From the NCBI GenBank assembly GCA_035627375.1, contig DASPLX010000007.1, positions 106,463 to 170,462 of the forward strand: a stretch of DNA of 64,000 nucleotides. The letters are read 5' to 3'. The notes beneath the pieces are model-generated. The model worked only from the letters and a program-made list of their open reading frames with translations, was not told the DNA's origin and did not search any database. This stretch comes from DASPLX01 sp035627375. Lineage in GTDB: Bacteria > Pseudomonadota > Gammaproteobacteria > Burkholderiales > Burkholderiaceae_D. Positions within the stretch are counted from its first letter, which is position 1; every line of letters begins with the position of its first letter. Below are positions 8,516 to 16,869 of the stretch, one piece after another. The position numbers and the translations under genes were made by a program.

Positions 8516-9487
8516 TCAAGACCTCCCCTCCGCGGGCAGGGCCGAAAAATAGGCATGCAAGGAATCGAGCGCCGCGCCGACTTCGACCAGCAGGCGATCG
8601 TCATCGGCCAGCCGCTGCCGTGCGCCCGCCAGCAGCGCTTCGAATCCGGCAGCCTCCGGCACCGGCGCGCCGCCGACGTCGAGCGCATGCACCATGGCGG
8701 CGATGCGCGCCAAGCCGGGATCCCGATCCAGCCCGAAACTGGCGAGCAAGACTTCGAAGGTCACGAGCTCGCCGACATGCGTGAACGCGGCGCCGTCGAA
8801 ATCGAAACCGAGAGCGCCGGCGGGACAATCGGCGGGCGAGTCGAGCCATAGGAAGCGCGCCTCGCTGTCGATGAAGCGGCGGATCAGCCAGGCGCTGGCC
8901 ACGCGATCGACCCAGAGTTGCTTGCGCGTCGCCCACAATCGGCCTCGGTAAGCTGCGATATCGCGCCTGACGACGACGGCATCGGCCGGGCGCGGTTCTC
9001 CGGGCGACTGAATCGCCTCGGCGACGTGCAGGAAATCGCGCCACGACGCTTCGGCTTGCGCGCTGGCCTCGTTCGGAAAAAAGTCGATGGCGCGCAAGGC
9101 TTCGTATTCGCGGCGCAGCTTGCGCACCAGGCGCGAAAGCTCCTGCGTCGTCAGCGCCGTTAAGGTCGAACGCGCCTCGGACAGAGCCTTGAGCAGCTCG
9201 CCGTATTCACCGTTGCGATCGAACAATTGGCGATATGCGCGCTCTTCATCCATCGTTTGCGCCGCCACGGTCAACAGCCAGGCGCTGCCGCCTTCGCGCC
9301 GCGTCTCTTCCGCCAGCTCCTCCAGCAAATGCCGACGAGCGCCGCCGTCAGGCAACAAATAAGCACCATCGCGCAAAGCGGTGCAGCCGGATGCCTTGAG
9401 CGCACGCCAGATGCGGATGCGGGCGGTGGCGTTGATGCTAGGCAGGCTGACGATCAGCAGCAGCCAGATGTCGGTTGGGTTTTCCAT
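8516..9487 (-). CDS. chrB: Chromate resistance protein ChrB
   Basis: A 323-residue protein with both parts of the ChrB family. The N-terminal domain begins WLLLIVSLPSINATARIRIWRALKASGC and includes DGAYLLP. The C-terminal domain has LWATRKQLWVDRVASAWLIRRFID, then a conserved FDFDGAAFTHVGELVTFEVLLASF. In studied systems ChrB senses chromate and controls the chr promoter. It has no membrane segments. It is divergent from chrA, with a 148-bp AT-rich palindromic spacer that is the likely operator. It probably heads the operon with the phosphatase-like and MFS genes. Confidence 0.92.
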   Translation of the reverse strand: MENPTDIWLLLIVSLPSINATARIRIWRALKASGCTALRDGAYLLPDGGARRHLLEELAEETRREGGSAWLLTVAAQTMDEERAYRQLFDRNGEYGELLKALSEARSTLTALTTQELSRLVRKLRREYEALRAIDFFPNEASAQAEASWRDFLHVAEAIQSPGEPRPADAVVVRRDIAAYRGRLWATRKQLWVDRVASAWLIRRFIDSEARFLWLDSPADCPAGALGFDFDGAAFTHVGELVTFEVLLASFGLDRDPGLARIAAMVHALDVGGAPVPEAAGFEALLAGARQRLADDDRLLVEVGAALDSLHAYFSALPAEGRS

Positions 9488-9635
9488 GCAGCCATTTTAT
9501 AATTATGTAGTGATAATTACTAATTTTGTTTTTATAATTACATACAACAAAACACCTCATCGTCAATATTTCTTTTTTGGAAAGTAGGACGATATCCAGG
9601 ATGATTGCCCGCCCCGAACGCCGAAGGCCCGATTG
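9488..9635. promoter_or_regulatory. chrB-chrA divergent promoter/operator region
   Basis: A strikingly AT-rich spacer in a GC-rich genome. It contains the imperfect palindrome TAGTGATAATTACTA (9508-9522) and two related boxes, TATAATTATGTA (9498-9509) and TATAATTACATA (9533-9544), about 35 bp apart. These could serve as -10 elements for both directions and as binding sites for ChrB. The regulatory role is inferred from position and symmetry. Confidence 0.55.
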
Positions 9636-10970
9636 ATGAACATTTCCGAACCCATGCGTCCCGCCCCCGTTTCCAAAGCAGAAGCGTTTCGCTACTGGCT
9701 CAAGCTCGGCTTTATCAGCTTCGGCGGCCCGGCGGGCCAGATCGCTCTCATGCATGCCGAACTGGTCGAACGCCGGCGCTGGATCTCGGAGCACCGCTTC
9801 CTCCATGCCTTGAACTACTGCATGCTGCTGCCGGGCCCGGAGGCGACGCAACTGGCGATCTATATCGGCTGGCTGATGCACAAGACGTGGGGCGGCATCG
9901 TCGCCGGCATCCTGTTCGTCTTGCCGGCGCTGCTGCTCCTGACCGGGCTGTCGTGGATCTATGTCTCCTTTGGCGATGTGCCGCTGGTGGCCGGCGTCCT
10001 GTACGGCATCAAGCCGGCCGTCGTTGCAATCGTATTGGCGGCGGCTTGGCGCATCGGCTCGCGCTCGCTCAAGAACGGCTGGCTGATCGCGATCGCGGTC
10101 GCGGCCTTTGTTGCCATCGCCGCGCTTTCCATACCGTTCCCGGCAATCGTGATCGCGGCGGCCGCGCTCGGGCTCGTCGGCGGCCGCCTGCTTCCCGACA
10201 AGTTCCGGATCGGCGGCGCGCATCCGGAAGCGAAGACTTCCTACGGGCCCGCCTTGATCGATGACGACACTCCCACGCCGCCGCATGCGCGCTTTTCCTG
10301 GGCCAAGCTGGCCGGCGCAGTCCTGATCGGCATCGGCCTCGGACTGGCCGCGTGGCTTGTGCTGGCGGCCGCTTTCGGCGCGCAATCGCCGTTGGCTCAG
10401 ATGGGAAGCTTCTTCACCAAGGCCGCCATGCTCACCTTCGGCGGCGCCTATGCCGTCCTGCCCTATGTCTACCAAGGCGCGGTCGACACCTATCAATGGC
10501 TGACGCCGGCGCAGATGATCGACGGCCTCGCCCTCGGCGAGACGACGCCCGGCCCCTTGATCATGATCGTCACCTTCGTGGGCTACCTCGGCGGTTGGAG
10601 CAGGATCGGGGGCGTCGACGCCGCCGTCGCCGGCGCCTGCGTCGCGACCTTTTTCACATTCCTGCCCTCCTTCATCTTCATCCTGGCCGGAGCGCCGATG
10701 GTCGAATCCACGCGCGACGACATCCGCCTGACCGCGCCGCTGACGGGGATTTCCGCCGCCGTGGTCGGCGTGATCGTGAGCCTGGCGCTGTTCTTCGCGC
10801 AACACGCGTTCCGGCTCGCGTCCCCGGTCGCGCAATGGGACTTCGCCGCCATGGCGATCGCCTTTGCCGCCTGCGTCGCGCTGTTCCGTTTCAAGGTCGA
10901 TACGATCCGGCTGATCGCCGCCTGTGCCGTCGCGGGGCTCGTGGTATCGTATCTGTCTGATTCGTTGTAG
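9636..10970 (+). CDS. chrA: Chromate transporter ChrA, long-chain type
   Basis: An inner-membrane chromate efflux protein of 444 residues with two homologous CHR domains. The first contains FRYWLKLGFISFGGPAGQIA and LLPGPEATQLAIYIGWL (about 15-95). The second repeats the pattern with FFTKAAMLTFGGAYAVLPYV and LGETTPGPLIMIVTFVGYLGG (about 260-330). A charged linker joins the halves. It exports chromate and thereby gives resistance. The start is the ATG at 9636; a TTG directly before it also lies in frame. The divergent chrB neighbour supports the assignment. Confidence 0.94.
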   Translation: MNISEPMRPAPVSKAEAFRYWLKLGFISFGGPAGQIALMHAELVERRRWISEHRFLHALNYCMLLPGPEATQLAIYIGWLMHKTWGGIVAGILFVLPALLLLTGLSWIYVSFGDVPLVAGVLYGIKPAVVAIVLAAAWRIGSRSLKNGWLIAIAVAAFVAIAALSIPFPAIVIAAAALGLVGGRLLPDKFRIGGAHPEAKTSYGPALIDDDTPTPPHARFSWAKLAGAVLIGIGLGLAAWLVLAAAFGAQSPLAQMGSFFTKAAMLTFGGAYAVLPYVYQGAVDTYQWLTPAQMIDGLALGETTPGPLIMIVTFVGYLGGWSRIGGVDAAVAGACVATFFTFLPSFIFILAGAPMVESTRDDIRLTAPLTGISAAVVGVIVSLALFFAQHAFRLASPVAQWDFAAMAIAFAACVALFRFKVDTIRLIAACAVAGLVVSYLSDSL

Positions 10971-11006
10971 GAGCCCGCTTGCGCTTGCCGGCGGATTCGC
11001 ATCGCC

Positions 11007-12122
11007 ATGGCAGAAAAATTCATTCCGGTCGCGGACCATCGCACACTCGAAGCGACGCCTCTCATCCCCGCCACGCTGGAAGCCCCGACCGGTTCGCTGG
11101 CCGACAGCCTGGCGCGGCCGCTGCACGACTTGCGCATCTCGGTCACTGACCGTTGCAATTTTCGTTGCGTCTATTGCATGCCCAAGGAAGTCTTCGACAA
11201 GCACTATGACTTCCTGCCGCATGCCTCGCTCCTGACCTTCGAGGAAATCACGCGCATCGCGCGCCTGTTCGTCGCCCACGGCGTCGAAAAGATCCGCCTC
11301 ACCGGCGGCGAACCGCTGCTGCGCAAGAACATCGAGAAGCTGATCGAGATGCTGAGCGCGCTGCGGACGCCCGCCGGCCGCGAACTCGACCTGACGCTGA
11401 CGACCAATGCCTCGCTGCTGGCGAAGAAGGCGCAGGCGCTCAAGGATGCCGGCCTCAAACGCGTGACCGTCTCGCTCGATTCGCTCGACGACGCCACCTT
11501 CAAGCGCATGAACGACGTCGATTTTCCGGTCGCGGAAGTCTTGCGCGGCATCGAGGTCGCGCATCGCGTCGGCCTCGGCCCCATCAAGATCAACATGGTG
11601 GTCAAGGGCGGCATGAACGACCAGGAAATCGTGCCGATGGCGCGCCATTTCAAAGGCTCCCCCTTCATCCTGCGCTTCATCGAGTACATGGATGTGGGCA
11701 CCAGCAACGGCTGGAAGATGGATGAAGTCGTGCCCTCCGCCGAAGTCGTGCGCCGCATCGGCGCCTCCATGCCGCTGGAGCCGATCGAGCCGAACTACCG
11801 CGGCGAGACCGCCGAGCGCTGGCGCTATGTCGACGGCGGCGGCGAGATCGGCGTGATCTCGAGCGTGACGCAAGCCTTCTGCGGCAGTTGCACGCGCGCC
11901 CGGCTGTCGACCGAAGGCAAGCTCTACACCTGCCTGTTCGCCAGCAGCGGCCACGACTTGCGCGCCCTGCTGCGCGCCGGCCGCAGCGACCAGGAAATCG
12001 CGAGCGCGGTCGCCCATCTGTGGCGGTTGCGCAAGGACCGCTACTCGGAATTGCGCACCGCCAACACCGAAGGCTTGGGCAAGAGCGGCAAGCGGGTCGA
12101 GATGTCGTACATCGGCGGATGA
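11007..12122 (+). CDS. moaA: GTP 3',8-cyclase MoaA
   Basis: The radical SAM enzyme that starts molybdenum cofactor synthesis by converting GTP to 3',8-cyclo-7,8-dihydro-GTP (with MoaC then giving cPMP). The 371-residue protein has the SAM [4Fe-4S] motif C50-x3-C54-x2-C57 (TDRCNFRCVYCMPK). The second cluster motif is near residues 291-308 (FCGSCTRARLSTEGKLYTC), and the protein ends in the essential double glycine (SYIGG). It is cytoplasmic. moeA follows on the same strand, but the pair is separated by a nested inverted-repeat element. Confidence 0.96.
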   Translation: MAEKFIPVADHRTLEATPLIPATLEAPTGSLADSLARPLHDLRISVTDRCNFRCVYCMPKEVFDKHYDFLPHASLLTFEEITRIARLFVAHGVEKIRLTGGEPLLRKNIEKLIEMLSALRTPAGRELDLTLTTNASLLAKKAQALKDAGLKRVTVSLDSLDDATFKRMNDVDFPVAEVLRGIEVAHRVGLGPIKINMVVKGGMNDQEIVPMARHFKGSPFILRFIEYMDVGTSNGWKMDEVVPSAEVVRRIGASMPLEPIEPNYRGETAERWRYVDGGGEIGVISSVTQAFCGSCTRARLSTEGKLYTCLFASSGHDLRALLRAGRSDQEIASAVAHLWRLRKDRYSELRTANTEGLGKSGKRVEMSYIGG

Positions 12123-12184
12123 TGCCGGCATAGGCCGAACCGGCACTCTCCTTTCGGCGAATGGTTCGCGCCGCGTTCGGGTGA

Positions 12185-12418
12185 TAGAACTCATTTCATA
12201 AATAGGAGGGGCCGCGAAGGTGGTCTGGACGGATGCAGCGCTAGGCGCGACGCGATGCACAGGGTGGTTCCCTGTGCGAGCGGCGCAACAACGCGATGCG
12301 CCGTCCAGACCACCTTCCCGAAGGGTTCGCACCAGAATCGACGCTGGACAGCGTCGCTCGCCTTGCCAGCCCCGATTCTGGTGCGAACGCGCCCCTCCTA
12401 TTTATGAAATGAGTTCTA
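12185..12418. repeat. MITE-like element with 28-bp perfect termini and internal hairpins
   Basis: The ends 12185-12212 and 12391-12418 are perfect reverse complements (starting TAGAACTCATTTCATAAATA). Inside are two large stems: 12216-12232 with 12301-12317 (17 bp) and 12326-12340 with 12373-12387 (15 bp). Each encloses a smaller hairpin: GCACAGGG at 12257-12264 with 12270-12277, and GACGCT at 12340-12345 with 12350-12355. The result is a cloverleaf of about 234 bp with no ORF. The termini begin and end in TA, which would fit a TA target duplication. The structure is certain from the sequence; mobility is inferred. It ends 37 bp before the moeA ATG. Confidence 0.75.
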
Positions 12419-12454
12419 ATCTTGTCTACCCGATCAAGCCCGCCGAATACTTCC

Positions 12455-13741
12455 ATGAATCCGACCAGTTTGTCCGACATCGCCTCCTGCCTTGCCGGCT
12501 GCGATCCCAATGCCCTTCCCGTCGCGCAAGTCCAGAAAGTCATCCGCGATTTCGTCGTCCCGATTCACGCGCCGGAAAAGGTCGCGTTGCGCAGCGCCCT
12601 CGACCGCGTGCTGGCCGCCGATATCGTGTCGCCGATCGATGTCCCGGCGCACGACAATTCCGCGATGGATGGTTATGCCCTGCGCGGCGCTGACCTCGGC
12701 GCCGACCGGGCGATCACGCTGGCGGTCGTCGGCAGCGCCTACGCAGGGAGCGTCTTCGACGGCATCGTCAACGCCGGAGAATGCGTGCGCATCATGACCG
12801 GCGCCGTCATGCCGGCTGGCTGCGATACCGTCGTCCCGCAGGAATTCACGCGCGACGCCTCGGCGACGGCGGTCACGATCCCCGCCGGCGCGGTCAAGCC
12901 CGGCGACAACCGCCGCCTGCGCGGCGAAGACCTGGCGCTCGGCAAGACCGCGCTCGCGCGGGGCAAGATCCTGCGCCCCGCCGACATCGGCTTGCTCGCC
13001 TCGCTCGGCATCGCCGAAGTGCCGGTGCAGCGCAAGCTGCGCGTGGCCTTCTTCTCGACCGGCGACGAATTGCGCTCCATCGGCGAACCGCTCGACGCAG
13101 GCTGCGTCTACGACAGCAACCGCTACACCATCCACGGCATGCTGACGCGGCTCGGCTGCGACATCATCGACATGGGCGTGGTCAAGGACGATCCGGCGCC
13201 GCTCGAGGCTGCCTTCCGTTCCGCCTGCGAGAATGCCGACGCGATCATCACCTCGGGCGGCGTGTCGGTCGGCGAGGCCGACTACACGAAACAGATGATG
13301 GCCCAGCTCGGCGACGTGAAATTCTGGAAGATCGGCATGCGCCCCGGCCGGCCGATGGCTTTCGGCAAGATCGCCTCGAACGGCAAGAGCGCCTACCTGT
13401 TCGGCCTGCCCGGCAATCCGGTCGCCGTCATGGTGACTTTCTATTTCTTCGCGCGCGACGCCCTATTGCACATGATGGGCGCGGCGCCCTCGCCCGCACC
13501 GCTGGTGCGCGCCGTGTCGCAACAGGCGATCCGCAAGAAGCCGGGCCGCACCGAGTACCAGCGCGGCATCTACTCGCTCGACGACGACGGCCGGCTGAAG
13601 GTGCGCATCACCGGCGCCCAGGGCTCGGGCATCCTGCGCTCGATGGCGGAAGCCAATTGCATGGTCGTGCTGCATCACGACCAAGGCAACGTGAACGCCG
13701 GCGAGGCGGTCGATATCGTGCCGTTTCAAGGCTTGCTGTAG
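12455..13741 (+). CDS. moeA: Molybdopterin molybdenumtransferase MoeA
   Basis: Inserts molybdate into adenylated molybdopterin in the last step of Moco synthesis. From the ATG at 12455 it has 428 residues; a TTG 11 codons upstream is in frame but lies almost in the repeat element. Signature segments are PAHDNSAMDGYALR (substrate loop, about 68-80), MTGAVMPAGCDTVVPQE, FFSTGDEL, DAIITSGGVSVGEADY and FGLPGNPVAVMVTF, in the normal order of MoeA domains. It follows moaA, and its 3' end overlaps the convergent cusA by 16 bp. Confidence 0.95.
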   Translation: MNPTSLSDIASCLAGCDPNALPVAQVQKVIRDFVVPIHAPEKVALRSALDRVLAADIVSPIDVPAHDNSAMDGYALRGADLGADRAITLAVVGSAYAGSVFDGIVNAGECVRIMTGAVMPAGCDTVVPQEFTRDASATAVTIPAGAVKPGDNRRLRGEDLALGKTALARGKILRPADIGLLASLGIAEVPVQRKLRVAFFSTGDELRSIGEPLDAGCVYDSNRYTIHGMLTRLGCDIIDMGVVKDDPAPLEAAFRSACENADAIITSGGVSVGEADYTKQMMAQLGDVKFWKIGMRPGRPMAFGKIASNGKSAYLFGLPGNPVAVMVTFYFFARDALLHMMGAAPSPAPLVRAVSQQAIRKKPGRTEYQRGIYSLDDDGRLKVRITGAQGSGILRSMAEANCMVVLHHDQGNVNAGEAVDIVPFQGLL

Positions 13742-16700
13742 CTCGTATCCTTGCGCGCCCGCTTGAGCAGCAGATAAGCCGCCGGCACCACCAACATCGA
13801 GAGCAGCGGCGCGCTGATCATCCCGCCCACCATCGGCGCGGCGATGCGCTGCATGACTTCCGAACCGGCGCCGCCGCCCCACATCACCGGCAACAGGCCG
13901 GCGATGATGACCGCGACCGTCATCGCTTTCGGCCGCACGCGCAGCACCGCGCCTTCGCGGATCGCGTCGAGCAAGTCCGCGTCGCCGGTCTTGCCCGCGG
14001 CGAGACGCGCTTCCCAGGCGTGTTTCAGGTACAGCAGCATGATCACCCCGAATTCGGCCGCCACGCCCGCCAGGGCGATGAAGCCGACCGCCCCGGCGAC
14101 CGAGATGTCGTGGCCGAGCGGCAGCAAGAGCCAGAAACCGCCGACCAAGGCGAATGGCAAGGTCGCCATGATCAGCGCGGCTTCGTCGAAGCGGCGGAAG
14201 GTCAGGTACAACAGCATGAAGATGATCAGCAGCGTCGCCGGCACCACCACCTTGAGCTTGGCCGACGCGCGCTCGAGGTATTCGAACTGGCCCGACCAGG
14301 AGATCGCGTAGCCGGCCGGCAGCTTGACCTCCTGCGCCACCGCCCGCTGCATGTCGGCCACCGCCGATCTCAGGTCGCGGCCGCGGATATCGACGTAGAC
14401 CCAGCCCGACAGCCGCGCGTTTTCCGACTTCAGCATCGGCGCGCCGTCCGTCACCGCGATCGTCGCCACGTCGGCCAGGCGGATTTGCGCGCCGCGCGCC
14501 GTCAGGATCGGCAGATTGCGCAGCCCCTCGATCGAATCGCGCACTTCGCGCGGATAGCGCACATTGATCGGGAAGCGCTGCAAGCCTTCGACCGTCTCGC
14601 CGATGTTGTCGCCGCCGATCGCCGAGGAGACGATGTCTTGCACGTCGGCGATGCTCAAGCCATAGCGCGCCGCCGCCTCGCGCCGGATATCGATATCGAT
14701 ATAGCGGCCGCCGACCAGCCGCTCGGCCAGCGCGGAAGTCACCCCCGGCACCTTCTTGACGACGCGCTCGATCTCCTGCGCCACGCGGTCGATCTCCTGC
14801 AGGTCCATTCCCGCCACCTTCACCCCGACCGGGCTCTTGATGCCGGTCGCCAGCATGTCGATCCGGTTGCGGATCGGCGGCACCCAGATGTTCGACAGGC
14901 CCGGCACCTTGACAATGCGGTCGAGCTCTTCCACCAGCTTGTCCGGCGTCATGCCGGCGCGCCACTGATCGCGCGGCTTGAAGCGGATCGTGGTCTCGAA
15001 CATCTCCAGCGGCGCCGGATCGGTCGCCGTCTCGGCGCGTCCCGCCTTGCCGAACACGCTCGCGACTTCCGGCACCGACTTGATCAGGCGGTCGGTCTGC
15101 TGCAGCAGCTCGGAAGCCTTGCCGGCCGACAGCCCGGGCAAGGCCGACGGCATGTAGAGCAGATCGCCTTCGTCGAGCGGAGGCATGAATTCGGCGCCGA
15201 GTTTCATGACCGGATAGACGGTCGCCAACGCCACGACGGCCGCGACCGCCAGCGTCGCCTTCGGAAACGCCAGCACCCGGTCGAGCAGCGGCCGGTACAG
15301 CGCGATCAGGAAGCGGTTGAGCGGATTCTTGCGCTCCTCAGGAATGCGGCCGCGGATCAGCAAGCCCATCAGCACCGGAATCAAGGTGACGGCAAGGGCC
15401 GCCGATGCCGCCATCGCGTAAGTCTTGGTGAAGGCCAGCGGCGAGAAAAGCCGGCCTTCCTGCGCCTCCAGCGTGAAGACCGGGATGAAGGACAGCGTGA
15501 TGATCAGCAGCGAAAAGAACAACGCCGGCCCGACCTCGGCCGCCGCCTCGCCGATCACGCGCCATTGTTCGCCGCCCGCGAGCGCGGCGCCGGGATGCCG
15601 CTCCTGCCAGTGCTCGATATGCTTGTGGGCATTTTCGATCATGACGACCGCGGCATCGACCATCGCGCCGATGGCGATCGCGATGCCGCCCAGCGACAGG
15701 ATGTTGGCGTTCACGCCTTGCTGCTGCATGACGATGAAGGCGATCAGGATGCCGATCGGCAGCGTCACGATCGCGACCAGCGCCGAGCGCAGGTGGAACA
15801 GGAAGATCGCGCACACGACGGCGACGACGATGAACTCCTCGATCAGCTTGTCGCGCAGGTTGCGGGTCGCGCGCTGGATCAAGTCGGAACGGTCGTAAGT
15901 CGTCACGATCTCGACGCCGGGCGGCAGGCTGCTCTTGAGCGCCTGCAGTTTCGCCTTGACCGCATCGATCGTTTCCAGCGCGTTCTTGCCGGACCGCATG
16001 ACAATCACGCCGCCGGCCACCTCTCCCTCGCCGTTCAGTTCGGCGATACCGCGCCGCATCTCCGGCCCGATCTGGATCCGCGCCACGTCGCCGAGCAGCA
16101 CCGGCACGCCGGCCGCGCTCGTCGTCACCGGGATTTGCCGGAAGTCGTCGAGCGAGCGCAGATACCCCGAGGCGCGCACCATGTACTCGGCCTCGCCGAG
16201 TTCGAGCACCGAGCCGCCGGTTTCCTGGTTCGCCTTCCGCACCGCCTCCACCACCAGCGCGTGCGGAATATTGAAGGCGCGCAGCCGGTCGGGATCGAGC
16301 ACGATCTGGTATTGCCTGACCATGCCGCCGACCGTCGCGACTTCCGAAACGTTCGGCAGCGACTTCAATTCGAACTTGAGGAACCAATCCTGCAAGGCGC
16401 GCAATTGCGACAAATCCATCCTGCCGCTGCGGTCGACGAGCGCGTATTCATAGATCCAGCCGACGCCGGTCGCGTCCGGCCCGAGCGCCGCCTTGGCCTG
16501 CGCCGGCAGGCGCGACTGCACCTGGTTCAGGTATTCGAGCACGCGCGAGCGCGCCCAGTACAGGTCGGTACCGTCCTCGAACAACACATAGACGAAGGAA
16601 TCGCCGAAGAAGGAATAGCCGCGCACCGTCTTCGCGCCCGGCACCGACAGCATGGTCGTGGTGAGCGGATACGTCACCTGGTTCTCGACGATCCGCGGCG

Positions 16701-16869
16701 CCTGGCCAGGATAGGTGGTGCGGATGATGACTTGCACGTCCGACAGATCCGGCAAGGCATCGAGCGGCGTGCGGTACAACGCCCACACGCCCCAGGCGGA
16801 AATGAACAGGGTCGCCATCAGCACCAGGAAGCGGTTGGCGATGGACCAGCGAATGAGGCGCGCGATCAT
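13726..16869 (-). CDS. cusA: Cu(I)/Ag(I) RND efflux pump CusA
   Basis: A 1047-residue heavy-metal RND transporter that drives export across inner and outer membranes with CusB and CusC. It starts MIARLIRWSIANRFLVLMATLF, has two large periplasmic loops and 12 predicted membrane helices. The three methionines that bind Cu(I) in E. coli CusA appear conserved in context: GDLLYMPSALPG, PLEMFETTIRF and RIDMLATGIKSP. This points to Cu/Ag rather than Co/Zn/Cd. It is the last gene of the operon, and its ATG overlaps the cusB stop. It runs convergently into moeA with a 16-bp overlap. Confidence 0.93.
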   Translation of the reverse strand: MIARLIRWSIANRFLVLMATLFISAWGVWALYRTPLDALPDLSDVQVIIRTTYPGQAPRIVENQVTYPLTTTMLSVPGAKTVRGYSFFGDSFVYVLFEDGTDLYWARSRVLEYLNQVQSRLPAQAKAALGPDATGVGWIYEYALVDRSGRMDLSQLRALQDWFLKFELKSLPNVSEVATVGGMVRQYQIVLDPDRLRAFNIPHALVVEAVRKANQETGGSVLELGEAEYMVRASGYLRSLDDFRQIPVTTSAAGVPVLLGDVARIQIGPEMRRGIAELNGEGEVAGGVIVMRSGKNALETIDAVKAKLQALKSSLPPGVEIVTTYDRSDLIQRATRNLRDKLIEEFIVVAVVCAIFLFHLRSALVAIVTLPIGILIAFIVMQQQGVNANILSLGGIAIAIGAMVDAAVVMIENAHKHIEHWQERHPGAALAGGEQWRVIGEAAAEVGPALFFSLLIITLSFIPVFTLEAQEGRLFSPLAFTKTYAMAASAALAVTLIPVLMGLLIRGRIPEERKNPLNRFLIALYRPLLDRVLAFPKATLAVAAVVALATVYPVMKLGAEFMPPLDEGDLLYMPSALPGLSAGKASELLQQTDRLIKSVPEVASVFGKAGRAETATDPAPLEMFETTIRFKPRDQWRAGMTPDKLVEELDRIVKVPGLSNIWVPPIRNRIDMLATGIKSPVGVKVAGMDLQEIDRVAQEIERVVKKVPGVTSALAERLVGGRYIDIDIRREAAARYGLSIADVQDIVSSAIGGDNIGETVEGLQRFPINVRYPREVRDSIEGLRNLPILTARGAQIRLADVATIAVTDGAPMLKSENARLSGWVYVDIRGRDLRSAVADMQRAVAQEVKLPAGYAISWSGQFEYLERASAKLKVVVPATLLIIFMLLYLTFRRFDEAALIMATLPFALVGGFWLLLPLGHDISVAGAVGFIALAGVAAEFGVIMLLYLKHAWEARLAAGKTGDADLLDAIREGAVLRVRPKAMTVAVIIAGLLPVMWGGGAGSEVMQRIAAPMVGGMISAPLLSMLVVPAAYLLLKRARKDTSYSKP

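Noticed and set aside
9438..12332. A 964-codon open frame on the minus strand opposite chrA and moaA
   Set aside because: Runs antisense through two well-recognised genes; composition is typical of a high-GC shadow frame.
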